Source: Spirochaetaceae bacterium (GTDB lineage: Bacteria; Spirochaetota; Spirochaetia; SZUA-6; Bin103). From it: a DNA stretch of 33,393 nt. The position numbers and the translations under genes were made by a program. Location: the NCBI GenBank assembly GCA_026710565.1, contig JAPOQV010000363.1, positions 1 to 33,393 on the forward strand, in the 5' to 3' direction. Position 1 is the first letter of the stretch. Each line of letters opens with the position of its first letter. The notes below the pieces were generated by a model. The model was not told the DNA's origin. It did no database searches and saw nothing but the letters and a program-made list of their open reading frames with translations. Below, in pieces: positions 20,388-28,984 of the stretch.

Positions 20388-21656
20388 GTGTTCCGCGTCC
20401 GCCAGCGGTTCGACGCGCCACGGGTCGACGACGTCGCAGGCGCAGTCGAGCGGCAACTCGCGGAGCTGTCGCTGGACGACGCGATCCGGCCGGGGCAAAC
20501 CGTGGCGGTCGGCGCCGGCAGCCGCGGCATCGCCGACATCCCCACCGTCCTCCGCACGATCGTGACCGTGCTCCGCCGGCTCGGCGCGCGGCCGTTCCTC
20601 GTGCCCGCCATGGGCAGCCACGGCGGCGGCACCGCCGAAGGCCAGCGGGCGATCCTCGAGTCCTACGGCATCACCGAGCGGTTCTGCGGCTGTCCGATCC
20701 GCGCCTCCATGGTCACCGTCGTCATCGGCGAATCGGCCGAGGGTTTTCCCATCCATCTCGACCAGCATGCGTACGCCGCCGACCACGTGGTGGTGTGCAA
20801 CCGCATCAAGACCCACACCCAGTTCTCGGGCCGGGTGGAGAGCGGGCTGTCCAAGATGCTCCTGATCGGGCTGGGCAAGCACGCGGGCGCCCGCATCTAT
20901 CACCGGGCGATACAGGACTACAGCTTCGACCGGATCCTGCGCAGCGTCGCCGGCGTGGTCACCGCGCACTGCTCGGTCATCGGCGTCGGCATCGTCGAGA
21001 ACGCCTACGGGCGGACGGCCCGCGTCGCGGCCGCCATGGGGCCACGACTCGCCGACCTCGACGAGGAGCTGCTGGTGCAGTCGAAGCGATGGGCGGCGCG
21101 GCTGCCGTTCGACCGGGCGGACGTGCTGCTGATCGACGAGATCGGCAAGAACATCTCCGGCACCGGCTTCGACGTCAGCGTCGCGGGCCGCAAGTACCTC
21201 GATCACGAGCCGGCCGCGGACGAGTACCCGAAGGTGCGGATCGTCGCGCTGCGCGGCCTCGCCGACCTGAGCGGCGGCAACGCCGAGGGCATGGGACTGG
21301 CCGAGTTCTGCCGCACGCGGCTGCTCGACCAGGCGGATCTCCGCATCACCCGCATCAATGCGCTGACCAGTGGCCATTACACCGGCGCGATGCTCCCGAT
21401 CGACTTCGAGACGGACGCCGAGCTGCTGCAGGTGGTGCTGACCGAGATCGGCCTGACCGAGCCGCCGGACGCCAGACTGATCTGGATCCACAACACCCTG
21501 GACCTGGGCGAGGTCGAGTGCGCCGCCGCCTACTGGGACGAGGCGCGCGGCCGCGACGACCTGGAGGTGCTCACCGACCCGCGGCCCCTGCCCTTCGACG
21601 CCGACGGCAACCTGCCGGACGATGTCGCGTCGCTGTCCCCCGCCGCCCACGACTGA
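20388..21656 (+). CDS. LarA-like (DUF2088) nickel-pincer racemase/epimerase family protein
   Basis: This 422-residue protein is of the lactate-racemase family. Family-typical blocks are 'Gly-Ser-His-Gly-Gly-Gly-Thr-Ala-Glu-Gly-Gln' (His78), 'Asn-Arg-Ile-Lys-Thr-His-Thr' (Lys141, His143), and 'Gly-Leu-Ser-Lys-Met' with 'Gly-Lys-His' (Lys156, Lys164, His165), where LarA holds its Ni-pincer cofactor. Relatives racemise or epimerise 2-hydroxy acids; with the Gfo/Idh neighbour an aldonate or similar sugar acid is plausible. GTG 20388 is the first common start. A Shine-Dalgarno GGGAGG (20362-20367) points instead to an ATC at 20373, five codons upstream. No LarB/C/E genes are in view, so the cofactor must come from elsewhere. 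Confidence 0.82.
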   Translation: MFRVRQRFDAPRVDDVAGAVERQLAELSLDDAIRPGQTVAVGAGSRGIADIPTVLRTIVTVLRRLGARPFLVPAMGSHGGGTAEGQRAILESYGITERFCGCPIRASMVTVVIGESAEGFPIHLDQHAYAADHVVVCNRIKTHTQFSGRVESGLSKMLLIGLGKHAGARIYHRAIQDYSFDRILRSVAGVVTAHCSVIGVGIVENAYGRTARVAAAMGPRLADLDEELLVQSKRWAARLPFDRADVLLIDEIGKNISGTGFDVSVAGRKYLDHEPAADEYPKVRIVALRGLADLSGGNAEGMGLAEFCRTRLLDQADLRITRINALTSGHYTGAMLPIDFETDAELLQVVLTEIGLTEPPDARLIWIHNTLDLGEVECAAAYWDEARGRDDLEVLTDPRPLPFDADGNLPDDVASLSPAAHD

Positions 21657-21657
21657 A

Positions 21658-21692
21658 CGCCGGCAGCTCGACGGCGGGTACCGGCTGCGGCG
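21658..21692. terminator. possible bidirectional hairpin between convergent genes
   Basis: CGCCG(G)CAGC (21658-21667) can pair with GCTGCGGCG (21684-21692) with one bulged G, filling the 37-bp gap between the LarA-like gene and the convergent ceramidase-like gene. There is no T run, so the role as terminator is weakly supported. Confidence 0.35.
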
Positions 21693-21693
21693 C

Positions 21694-23028
21694 TCAGCGG
21701 CGCTCCAGGCCGCGCAGCACCGCGTCGAGAATCCGCTCGGCGGTGCCGGGCTCGAAGTGGGCCGAACCGGTTTGAGACTCGTAGCCGCCGGCGGCGAGAT
21801 CGTGCCGGAACGGCAGGTAGCCCTCGTAGCCGTTGGCGTAGGAGATGACCATGGCGTCCGGGAAGCGCTCGGCCACGCGCAGCCCGAGCTCGGCCAGCAC
21901 CTCGAAGGGCAGGGCCACCAGCGGCAGCTCGCCGATCCGCACCTGCTGGATGCGGACGGCGAACGAGCCCTCCGGCCACCGGCGCGCCGCGTAGGCCAGG
22001 TGCAGCGCTTCCCGGTAGGCGTCATGCACCGACTCGTCCTGTCCCCCGGGGGCGGCCCGGAGCCGGTCCGCGGCAGCTTGCAGCCGAGCCTCCGGGTCGC
22101 CGGTGAGGTCGTGGCGCACCCGTGCACGAAGCTCGTCCCAGGTCACCTCCAACCGCTCGGCGACGACGGGGCGAAACGCCCGCTCGCCGAGCAGCACCGC
22201 GTGCGCGAGGGTCTCACCGATCCAGCGCCGCGACTCGCCCAGGCGGCGCATCGGCACGACGTCTCCGGCCGCCGCCTGCGCGAAGAGCACCGGGCAGCGG
22301 TACTCGTCAGCCAGGGCGCTTCTCAGGTAGTGCACGAAGTCGGACGAGACGAGCAGCGACGTGCTGTCACCGTGCCGGTCGCCGGTGACCGTGTGGCACC
22401 CGAAGTGGACGAGAACCGCGCCCACGTCGCCGGAGTCCGTGGGGCGAAATCGCAGCGCCGTCAGGCGGTCGTCGGTGGGCGACAGCTCGGGAGCGGGAGC
22501 GGTGCCGTCCGGGTAGCGGAACGTGGTGGCCACCGAGCCGTCAGGCTGACGGATGCGGCGGTTGTAGTGGACCTGCGGGACGCGAGTGCGCAGCACCTCG
22601 ACCGTGCCCGGCGCCAGGCGGCCCATCGCCTCCGCGCATGCCTCGACCACGCTGGTGGTCATCTCGCCCACGTAGGCGGCGTCCGCGTCGTTGATGCCGT
22701 TCCATCCCACGTGCGGGCGATGGATACGCTGCAATCCCGCCGCCGGCGCGTAGTGGGTGTGCGAGCAGGCAAGCATGATGCGCTCCGGCGGCACGCCCGT
22801 CTGCTCGGCGATGCGACCCGCCAGCGCGCGAGCTGCGGCGTCGTGGACGCCGATCAAGTCGAAGGTGACGATCAGCGCCGGCTCCCCGCCGGCGGCCTGG
22901 AGGGCGATGCAGCCGGCCAGGATCGGCTCGCTGACCCCGGTCGACGGCCCGTCGCGGCTGGCGTAGCCTCCCATCCAGACCGGCCGATCCGGCGTGATGT
23001 CCCGTGTTGCGCACCCGAACTCAAACAT
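21694..23028 (-). CDS. neutral/alkaline non-lysosomal ceramidase-like hydrolase
   Basis: This 444-residue protein matches the N-terminal domain of neutral ceramidases (PF04734). It opens with the usual 'Asp-Ile-Thr-Pro' and 'Trp-Met-Gly-Gly-Tyr', has 'Ala-Cys-Ser-His-Thr-His-Tyr-Ala-Pro' (zinc ligands His90, His92), 'Phe-Gly-Cys-His' and 'Ala-Ala-Ala-Gly-Asp-Val-Val-Pro'. It lacks a signal peptide and the C-terminal immunoglobulin-like domain of true secreted ceramidases, and is shorter. Many such short homologues occur in carbohydrate loci with unknown substrates, so I would not assume ceramide. TAACAT lies 6 nt before the ATG, suggesting a leaderless message divergent from the BNR gene. Confidence 0.85.
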   Translation of the reverse strand: MFEFGCATRDITPDRPVWMGGYASRDGPSTGVSEPILAGCIALQAAGGEPALIVTFDLIGVHDAAARALAGRIAEQTGVPPERIMLACSHTHYAPAAGLQRIHRPHVGWNGINDADAAYVGEMTTSVVEACAEAMGRLAPGTVEVLRTRVPQVHYNRRIRQPDGSVATTFRYPDGTAPAPELSPTDDRLTALRFRPTDSGDVGAVLVHFGCHTVTGDRHGDSTSLLVSSDFVHYLRSALADEYRCPVLFAQAAAGDVVPMRRLGESRRWIGETLAHAVLLGERAFRPVVAERLEVTWDELRARVRHDLTGDPEARLQAAADRLRAAPGGQDESVHDAYREALHLAYAARRWPEGSFAVRIQQVRIGELPLVALPFEVLAELGLRVAERFPDAMVISYANGYEGYLPFRHDLAAGGYESQTGSAHFEPGTAERILDAVLRGLERR

Positions 23029-23034
23029 GGAGCC

Positions 23035-23040
23035 ATGTTA
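23035..23040 (-). promoter_or_regulatory. -10-like box TAACAT, leaderless arrangement
   Basis: On the minus strand TAACAT ends 6 nt before ATG 23028. It lies in the 51-bp divergent region, next to the cAGGTCGACG element of the plus-strand promoter. Confidence 0.45.
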
Positions 23041-23045
23041 ACAGG

Positions 23046-23074
23046 TCGACGCGAGCGGAAGACCGCGGGATGAT
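23046..23074 (+). promoter_or_regulatory. promoter of the BNR gene (cAGG-TCGACG-N17-GATGAT)
   Basis: TCGACG (23046-23051), preceded by CAGG, and GATGAT (23069-23074) are 17 nt apart; the ATG follows after 5 nt. The CAGGT(T/C)GACG block and spacing repeat before 24460 and 32774. Confidence 0.5.
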
Positions 23075-23079
23075 GCCGC

Positions 23080-24420
23080 ATGCGTAATGGCGATCTGCTG
23101 TCCACCGCCGGCAGCCAGTCGGCCACCAACGAGGGCGGCAACAAGATCGTCACCGTGGGCCGCCGCACGCACGTGACGTGGCAGGACGTGACCCCGGAGG
23201 GATACTTCAATCGTGTGCGAACGCTGAACCTCGACACCGGCGCATGGTTTCCCACCTGCACCTTGGGCAGCGCCTACGACGACCATGCCCGGGCGGTGAT
23301 GGTCGCCGACGCCGGCGGATTCCTGCATGCGGTCCTGAGCGGCCACAACACGGCATGTACGTACCGGCGTTCACGCGCCGCCAACGATGCGTCGGCGTGG
23401 ACGGATCCGGTGGAGATCGCAGACGGCACCTATCCCTGCCTGATCTGCGCGCCCGACGGGCACCTGTACCTGGCCATGCGCAACGGCGGGCAGAACGGCC
23501 TGGAGCTCTATCGCAGGCCGCCCGACGGCCCCTGGCACCACGTCGGCAAGGTCATCGACCGGCCGGCCGAATACACGGGATACGCCTGTTTCGCCTGCGG
23601 CCTCGGCTTCGACGGCGACGGCGTGCTGCACCTGGTGTGCGACATCTACGAAGGCACCCACGACCAGCGCGGCATCCACCGGGCGATCGTCTCCCGGCAG
23701 TCGCGGGAGGGCGGAGGGACGGGGCGCCCCGGCCGCGGGGAGCCGGCGCCGATTCCGGCTCGCCCGTGCGGCATGGACGTGCTCTGCCAGAGCACCGGCC
23801 TGCGGCACGAATCGATCCCTCCGCCGGTCATGACCGCGCAGGGCAACATCGCGCTGGACCCGGCGGGCACGCCCCACGTCCTCTACGTCTACCACTTGAA
23901 CAGGGCCGGCGAGCTGATCCTGGCGTCGCCGGACGATTCGGGCATCTGGCGCCAGCAATCGATCGACGCTTCTCTTCGGTCGGCCTACCCCGAGCACCGC
24001 GCCATGTTCTGCCGCGGCACCTTCACCATCGACGCGGCGGGCGTCCATCGCGCGCTCGTCACCCTGGTGCCGGCCGGTCACTCGGGGTGGGACGCTCACC
24101 TGCCGACCCGGCCGGGACTGCGCGGCATCGCCGGCGGCAGGGTGCCGGCGCGCGACCCGCACGCCGACAACCCGGTCGTGTGGCTGATCTCGCGCGATCG
24201 CGGCGCCACCTTCAGCGTCCGGGAAGCCTTTCCGGCCGCGGCGGAGGCGCGATCGCCCAAGTACGAGCTTCCGGTTTCGGGTGTTCCGTGGCCTGGCGTT
24301 CCGTGGCCGGGAGGCCGCGGGATCCTCTACTTCGACCGCACCTCACTCCCGGTCCCTGGCGCTCGGGAGGATCCCGGCTTCCAGAACCGCGTCTACTTCT
24401 ACCGGCAAGCGGCCTGGTAG
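23080..24420 (+). CDS. BNR-repeat (BNR_4-like) protein
   Basis: This 446-residue protein is a predicted beta-propeller of the BNR_4 family (PF15892). The start 'Asn-Glu-Gly-Gly-Asn-Lys-Ile-Val-Thr-Val-Gly' and 'Thr-His-Val-Thr-Trp-Gln-Asp' is typical. Repeats of the type 'Asp-x-Gly-Gly-Phe-Leu-His-Ala-Val', 'Ala-Pro-Asp-Gly-His-Leu-Tyr-Leu-Ala', 'Asp-Gly-Asp-Gly-Val-Leu-His-Leu-Val' and 'Ser-Arg-Asp-Arg-Gly-Ala-Thr-Phe-Ser' follow through the chain. Homologues are often found with polysaccharide lyases or glycosidases and can be hydrolases, lyases or binding proteins. No signal peptide is present. A glycine/proline-rich insert near residue 210 is probably a loop. The ATG lacks a Shine-Dalgarno. 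Confidence 0.75.
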   Translation: MRNGDLLSTAGSQSATNEGGNKIVTVGRRTHVTWQDVTPEGYFNRVRTLNLDTGAWFPTCTLGSAYDDHARAVMVADAGGFLHAVLSGHNTACTYRRSRAANDASAWTDPVEIADGTYPCLICAPDGHLYLAMRNGGQNGLELYRRPPDGPWHHVGKVIDRPAEYTGYACFACGLGFDGDGVLHLVCDIYEGTHDQRGIHRAIVSRQSREGGGTGRPGRGEPAPIPARPCGMDVLCQSTGLRHESIPPPVMTAQGNIALDPAGTPHVLYVYHLNRAGELILASPDDSGIWRQQSIDASLRSAYPEHRAMFCRGTFTIDAAGVHRALVTLVPAGHSGWDAHLPTRPGLRGIAGGRVPARDPHADNPVVWLISRDRGATFSVREAFPAAAEARSPKYELPVSGVPWPGVPWPGGRGILYFDRTSLPVPGAREDPGFQNRVYFYRQAAW

Positions 24421-24424
24421 CAGG

Positions 24425-24453
24425 TTGACGGCGAGCCGGGCCGGTCCTACCGT
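24425..24453 (+). promoter_or_regulatory. promoter of the MDR dehydrogenase (cAGG-TTGACG-N17-TACCGT)
   Basis: TTGACG (24425-24430), preceded by CAGG, and TACCGT (24448-24453) are separated by exactly 17 nt. ATG 24460 lies 6 nt after the -10 box and there is no Shine-Dalgarno, so the transcript should begin at or close to the start codon. Confidence 0.6.
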
Positions 24454-24459
24454 CGCCGG

Positions 24460-25509
24460 ATGCCGCGGGAACTGATCGCCGACCGGCCCGGTCACGCCAT
24501 CCTGCGCGAGTACGAGGATCCGCCGCTTGCCGCCGCAGAGGTGCGGGTCGCTACGCAGTTCAGCGCCGTGAAGCACGGCACGGAGTTCCGCGACTTCCGT
24601 TTCGACTCCGCCGACGCAACCGACCGCTGGGATCCGGATCTCAGGCTGCACCGGCGCGGAGAGCCGTCGGCGCCCCGCTTCCCCAAGAAGCTCGGCGAGG
24701 GATTCGTCGGCATCGTCACCGAGGTCGGCGACGCAGTCGATACGGTGCAGGTGAGCGACCGGGTCTACGCGCACGGCAGCGTGGCCGACACGCACGTCAT
24801 CCCGGTGGAGCACTTCTCGCTGCGGACCGTGCCGCCCTCGGTCTCCAACCAGAACCTGGTCTACGACGAGGCGGCGATGTACGCCCTTGGCGGCATCCGC
24901 GACGGCCAGGTGCGGCTGGGCGAGCGGGTGGCGGTCTTCGGACTCGGCGCCATCGGCCAGATGGCGATGCAGATGGCCAAGCTGTCCGGGGCGCGGTGGG
25001 TGGCGGCCAGCGACCCGATCGAGCGGCGGCGCGCCGCCGCGGTCCGCCACGGCGCAGACGTCGTGTTCGACCCCGCGGAGGTCGACGTCGGCCTTGCGAT
25101 CAAGCAGATGACCGGCAGCCTGGGGGTCGACGTGTCGATCGAGACCTCCAGCTCCCATGCCGCCCTGTACGACGCCCTCCGGTCGACGCGCTTTCAGGGA
25201 CGGGTCGCCTCCACCGCCTACTACACCGGACCGGCGCAGGGCCTGCTGCTGTCCGGCGAGTGGCACCGCAATCAGCTCACGATCATCTCCAGCCGAGCCG
25301 CGGCTCCGCCGCAGCCGCGCGAATACAGTTGGGACGAAAGGATCAAGCCCGAGGTGGTGGCGCTGCTGGAGGAAGGGAGGCTGCAGGCCGAGGATCTGGT
25401 CGATCCGATCGTGCCGATGGCGCGCGCCGCCGAAGCCTACCTGGAGCTGAACGAGCACCCGGAGCGCTCGATCAAGCTGGGGATCGACCACACCCTGAGC
25501 TCCGCATGA
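24460..25509 (+). CDS. MDR-superfamily dehydrogenase without zinc ligands
   Basis: This 349-residue medium-chain dehydrogenase/reductase has an N-terminal GroES-like half and a Rossmann half with 'Val-Phe-Gly-Leu-Gly-Ala-Ile-Gly-Gln' (Gly161-Gly166). The usual catalytic zinc residues are absent: the position of the first Cys reads 'Phe-Ser-Ala-Val-Lys-His-Gly-Thr-Glu', the Gly-His-Glu block is 'Leu-Gly-Glu-Gly-Phe-Val-Gly', and there is no four-cysteine structural lobe. It thus belongs to the BchC/threonine-dehydrogenase-like group often labelled zinc-binding without binding zinc. It overlaps the downstream hydrolase gene by 4 nt (ATGA), so both act together. Confidence 0.85.
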   Translation: MPRELIADRPGHAILREYEDPPLAAAEVRVATQFSAVKHGTEFRDFRFDSADATDRWDPDLRLHRRGEPSAPRFPKKLGEGFVGIVTEVGDAVDTVQVSDRVYAHGSVADTHVIPVEHFSLRTVPPSVSNQNLVYDEAAMYALGGIRDGQVRLGERVAVFGLGAIGQMAMQMAKLSGARWVAASDPIERRRAAAVRHGADVVFDPAEVDVGLAIKQMTGSLGVDVSIETSSSHAALYDALRSTRFQGRVASTAYYTGPAQGLLLSGEWHRNQLTIISSRAAAPPQPREYSWDERIKPEVVALLEEGRLQAEDLVDPIVPMARAAEAYLELNEHPERSIKLGIDHTLSSA

Positions 25510-26582
25510 GACGGGTCACGCATACCGGCCAGCCGCTCATAGAACCGCGGCATCCGCTGGGGCCGCACGAGCTGCCGAGCACGCTCCGCTATCTGAACGA
25601 CCGCTACTTCGACTTCGAGCGCGCGCTCCCCTGCCCCCGGACCGGCGATCCCGCGGCGTGGCGCTCCTGGCGGGGTCGCCTGCGCCGCGCCCTGCGCCGC
25701 ACGCTGGCCCTGCCGCAGCTCGGCCCGGTGCCGCTCCCGCAGCCGCTCGTCCTTGAGACCGTCGAGTGCGACGGCTACCGGCGCCACAAGCTGGCGTACG
25801 AGACCCTGCCCGGCAACTGGGCGCACGCCTACCTGCTGGTCCCGAAGGATGAACCGGCCGCCCCACGGGCGGCGGTCCTGTGTCCGCATGGACACGTCAA
25901 CGGCAACAGCCGCGCGGTGACGGACCCGGAACAGGCAGCGGTCGCCAACGTCGGCGTCCCCTACGCGCACGAGTTCGCCGTCCGCGGCCTGGTCGCCCTG
26001 GCGCCGGAGCACGCCGGCATGGGGGAGCGCGGCGGCGGCCCCGAGCACGACCCGATGAAGAGCCCAGGCGCCTGTCAGGCACTGTGGGTCCGGCTCAACC
26101 ACGTGGGCCTGGACCTGACCGGCCTGCGGGTGTTCGACCTGATGGCGGCTATCAATCTGCTGGCGGCGCGTCCCGACGTGGATCCGCGTCGCATCGGCTG
26201 CGCCGGCCTGTCGGGCGGCTGCTGGCTGTCGCAGGTGCTGACCGCGCTGGACCGCCGCGTGCGGGCGGTGGTTCTTTCGGGCTTCTTCACCACCTTCGTG
26301 CAGACCGTCTGGCACAGCCACTGCATCTGCCACCACCCCTTCGGCATCGGCCGCCTGTGTGACATGCCCGATATCTCCGCCCTGATCGCCCCGCGGCCGC
26401 AGTTCGTGGAGTCCGGCGATGCGGACGCGGGCTATCCGTATCAACCCGCCTTCGACATGGTGGCGGAGGCGTATACGCTGCTCGGTGCGCGCGAGCGGCT
26501 GGGCTTGCACCGGTACGCCGGAGGGCACATGTTCCACGGCGGCGAGTCGATTCCATGGATGGTGCAGCAACTGAGTCGCTGA
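25506..26582 (+). CDS. alpha/beta hydrolase (acetyl xylan esterase/dienelactone hydrolase-like)
   Basis: This 358-residue alpha/beta hydrolase resembles the abhydrolase_7 and AXE1 group. The nucleophile elbow is Gly-Leu-Ser236-Gly-Gly, the acid is probably in 'Ser-Gly-Asp-Ala-Asp-Ala-Gly-Tyr-Pro', and the histidine is His341 in 'Gly-Gly-His-Met-Phe-His-Gly'. 'Cys-Pro-His-Gly-His' near residue 127 is the oxyanion-side strand. Esterases of this kind remove acetyl or other acyl groups from carbohydrates. No signal peptide is seen. ATG 25506 overlaps the dehydrogenase stop; the open frame reaching further upstream only shadows that gene. A damaged homologue follows 13 nt downstream. Confidence 0.88.
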   Translation: MRRVTHTGQPLIEPRHPLGPHELPSTLRYLNDRYFDFERALPCPRTGDPAAWRSWRGRLRRALRRTLALPQLGPVPLPQPLVLETVECDGYRRHKLAYETLPGNWAHAYLLVPKDEPAAPRAAVLCPHGHVNGNSRAVTDPEQAAVANVGVPYAHEFAVRGLVALAPEHAGMGERGGGPEHDPMKSPGACQALWVRLNHVGLDLTGLRVFDLMAAINLLAARPDVDPRRIGCAGLSGGCWLSQVLTALDRRVRAVVLSGFFTTFVQTVWHSHCICHHPFGIGRLCDMPDISALIAPRPQFVESGDADAGYPYQPAFDMVAEAYTLLGARERLGLHRYAGGHMFHGGESIPWMVQQLSR

Positions 26583-26595
26583 GGGCTGAGAACGG

Positions 26596-27512
26596 ATGAG
26601 CGAGGGTCGCACGACCGCGACGCCGCGGACGATGATCGGCGCCTACGGGACGTGGGCGGCGGGATTGATGGGACCCGCGCCCCCGACGCACTCGTTTCGA
26701 ACCGACCGGTGGACGGATGTCGACGAGTGGCGGGAAGCGGCCCGCGCGCGCCTTCTGGACCGGATCGCGCAGCCGGACTGCGGCGGCCCCCCGGACGCTC
26801 GGGTACGCCTGCAGTTCACCTACGACGGGCTCCAGGTCGAGGAGTTGGAATGGGACCTGCCCTACGGCCCTCCCACCCGCGCCCTGTTCCTGAAGCCCGA
26901 GGGCGAGCACGGGCCCCTGCCGGCCGTGCTCGCCCTGCACGACCACGGCGGCAACCACTACTTCGGCAGGCGCAAGATCACCCGCACCTCCGACCGGCCT
27001 CATCCGGACATGGTTCGGCATCAGGAGCTGGCTTACGGCGGCGTGGGATGGGCCAACCGGATCGCCAAACGCGGCTACGCGGTGCTCGTCCACGACGCGT
27101 TCTCCTTCGCCAGCCGGCGTGTCCTCGCGGCCGACCTCTCCGGATACGCCGTGCACTCGATGATGGGCAGGGTGCGCCGCATCGCGGACATCGATCCGTC
27201 GGAGTGGCACGGCATGGATACCTCCGCGTGGACACCTGGATGGCCTACGTGCCGCTGCTCCCGCGCGAGCTGGACTTCCCCGACATCCTGTCGTTGCGCG
27301 CGCCGCTGCCGACCATGGTGCTCAGCACGAGGCAGGACGAGTTGTTCACCCTGCCCGAGATGCGGGCTGCCGACGGGATGCTACGCGCCGTCTACGGCAA
27401 GGCAAGGGCGTCCGAGCACTACCGCTGCTCCTTCTACGACGGTCCCCACACGTTCGATCTGCCCATGCAGGACGAGGCGTTCGCCTGGTTCGACCGCTGG
27501 CTGGGGGCCTGA
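26596..27512 (+). pseudogene. alpha/beta hydrolase (acetyl xylan esterase-like), deleted and frameshifted
   Basis: The first ~210 codons (frame of 26596) encode a hydrolase N-terminus with 'Ala-Leu-His-Asp-His-Gly-Gly', 'Arg-Gly-Tyr-Ala-Val-Leu-Val-His-Asp-Ala' and 'Ala-Asp-Ile-Asp-Pro-Ser-Glu'. The C-terminal ~94 codons continue in another frame from about 27228 ('Asp-Thr-Trp-Met-Ala-Tyr-Val-Pro-Leu-Leu-Pro', then 'Tyr-Asp-Gly-Pro-His-Thr-Phe-Asp' with the catalytic-type His). The piece that should lie between, containing the Gly-x-Ser-x-Gly nucleophile, is missing, and the two halves are out of frame. From memory of related proteins of about 380-390 residues, some 70-90 residues are lost. 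The product cannot be an active esterase. Confidence 0.8.
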
Positions 27513-27523
27513 AGCGTCCGCGG

Positions 27524-28984
27524 TCAATCCGGCACACGCGCGGCCCACACCTCGAACCAGTCGTCTTCGCTCGAAGACTGAAACACCACCCAGCGGCTGT
27601 CCGGGGTGACGCTGGCGTTGGCTTCGAGCCGGTGGCCGAGCACCTTGGGCGAGCGCATCATCGATCGATACTTGCAGATCGGTGTGGTCGTGACCGTCTT
27701 GTCGGGCTCGCGCAGCAGGTCGGCGTCCAGCGCCTCGGGGTCCAGATAATAGCTTCGATACATCTGGTCGTAGTCCTGCCAGTACTTCTCGTCATCCAGC
27801 ACGCTCTCTGAGGGCAGGACGTACTTCCAGATGGTCTCAGCGCCGTTCGAGATCGGCGTCGGCGGCACGGTGCCGGACAGTACCGGCAGACCGGTCAGAT
27901 AGAACGCCGACCAGCGCGGTTCCACGCCCTCATCCAGGCGCTCCTGCAGCAGCGACTGGAGCTCGATCGGAAAGTTGTTCACGTCGAAATCGTATCCCTC
28001 GCCGACGACGAACTGCTCGTTCGGAGCGACGTGGGCGTGAACGGAAAGACCGGTGTGTGGAGGGCATGCGAACCAGCGGTTCTCCCCGGTTTCAAGATCG
28101 ATGCGCGACAGGCACTGCACGTGCGGCGAGGCGAGCTGCTTCGTGTAGATCCGCTTGCCATCGAGCGCCCAGTGGTAATACCCCTGACCGTGCCAGCGGG
28201 CGCTGACGCCGTCGTCGCAGTGATCGAGCCACTCTCCGGTGTTCAGGTCGATGATGTGCGCCCCCGACAGGAACAGGTTCGGCAGAACCGGATGCGGGTT
28301 GCTGTGCTCGAGATTGAAGCGCCTTCCGTCGCCAAGGATGTTCTCATGGGCGACTGAGACCTGACCGGTCTCAAGGTCCACCCGCAACATCTCCTGGCGA
28401 CCCGGGCCTTCGTTCTTGGAATCCTGGAACTGGTTCGGCGTCAGCGTCTGCATCAGCTCGTAGTTTTCCTTGCGCGGGCAGTAGTAGTAGCGCTCGGTGG
28501 CGTCGAAGCTCGCGAAGTACGGGTAGCGGATCGGCTCCGACGGCACGATGCGGCGCCGCTCGCCGGTGTCGATGTCCACCTGGATGATCGCCCAGGCATC
28601 GGGGTCCGAGGGGTCCAGCACGTTCACCCGATGGGAGTAGCGGGCCGCCGCGAAGTGTACGCAGCAGCCGCCATGGTGCTGAAAGTACGCGGTCAACGAC
28701 TCGGGTACCGCCGGGATGGGACCGAGATCGCGGACCTCGCCGGTGACCATGTCGCGCGCCCACAGCGACCGGGTGCCCGCGGCGATGCCGTCCCGGATGT
28801 CCTCGAAGCCCATGAATACGGCGTACCTGCCGTCGAAGGTCATCAGGTTGTTGTAGAAGTAATTGTTGCGAAAGTGCATCCGCCGGTCGGGCGAAAGGCG
28901 GACCACCCGCGTGCCGGTGAGGGGGTCCTGCCAGCTCTTCTCCGCCCACTCGAAGGTGAGCTCCGGTGCGGTGGGTACGTTCAT
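27524..28984 (-). CDS. oligogalacturonate lyase-like beta-propeller (Pectate_lyase22 type)
   Basis: This 486-residue protein has the seven-bladed propeller layout of oligogalacturonate lyases (PF14583). Candidate metal and catalytic histidines are His227 and His231 ('His-Ser-Asn-Pro-His-Pro'), His265 and His271 ('Trp-His-Gly-Gln-Gly-Tyr-Tyr-His-Trp') and His316/His318 ('Val-His-Ala-His-Val'), the last resembling the HxH of the Mn site. Blade repeats 'Arg-Val-Asp-Leu-Glu-Thr-Gly' and 'Arg-Ile-Asp-Leu-Glu-Thr-Gly' recur. Known members cleave unsaturated digalacturonate in the cytoplasm; this one may act on another uronide. Its ATG overlaps the stop of a 21-codon signal-peptide ORF that has the only Shine-Dalgarno and promoter, so expression depends on coupling. 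It is paralogous to the gene at 31373. Confidence 0.82.
   Translation of the reverse strand: MNVPTAPELTFEWAEKSWQDPLTGTRVVRLSPDRRMHFRNNYFYNNLMTFDGRYAVFMGFEDIRDGIAAGTRSLWARDMVTGEVRDLGPIPAVPESLTAYFQHHGGCCVHFAAARYSHRVNVLDPSDPDAWAIIQVDIDTGERRRIVPSEPIRYPYFASFDATERYYYCPRKENYELMQTLTPNQFQDSKNEGPGRQEMLRVDLETGQVSVAHENILGDGRRFNLEHSNPHPVLPNLFLSGAHIIDLNTGEWLDHCDDGVSARWHGQGYYHWALDGKRIYTKQLASPHVQCLSRIDLETGENRWFACPPHTGLSVHAHVAPNEQFVVGEGYDFDVNNFPIELQSLLQERLDEGVEPRWSAFYLTGLPVLSGTVPPTPISNGAETIWKYVLPSESVLDDEKYWQDYDQMYRSYYLDPEALDADLLREPDKTVTTTPICKYRSMMRSPKVLGHRLEANASVTPDSRWVVFQSSSEDDWFEVWAARVPD

Noticed and set aside
19377..22127. Long minus-strand open frame opposite the Gfo/Idh and LarA-like genes
   Set aside because: Same cause: low third-position A+T in the real genes removes antisense stops. 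No recognisable protein motif.
24996..25505. Upstream extension of the alpha/beta hydrolase frame
   Set aside because: It shadows the dehydrogenase gene; the ATGA overlap at 25506 gives the proper start.
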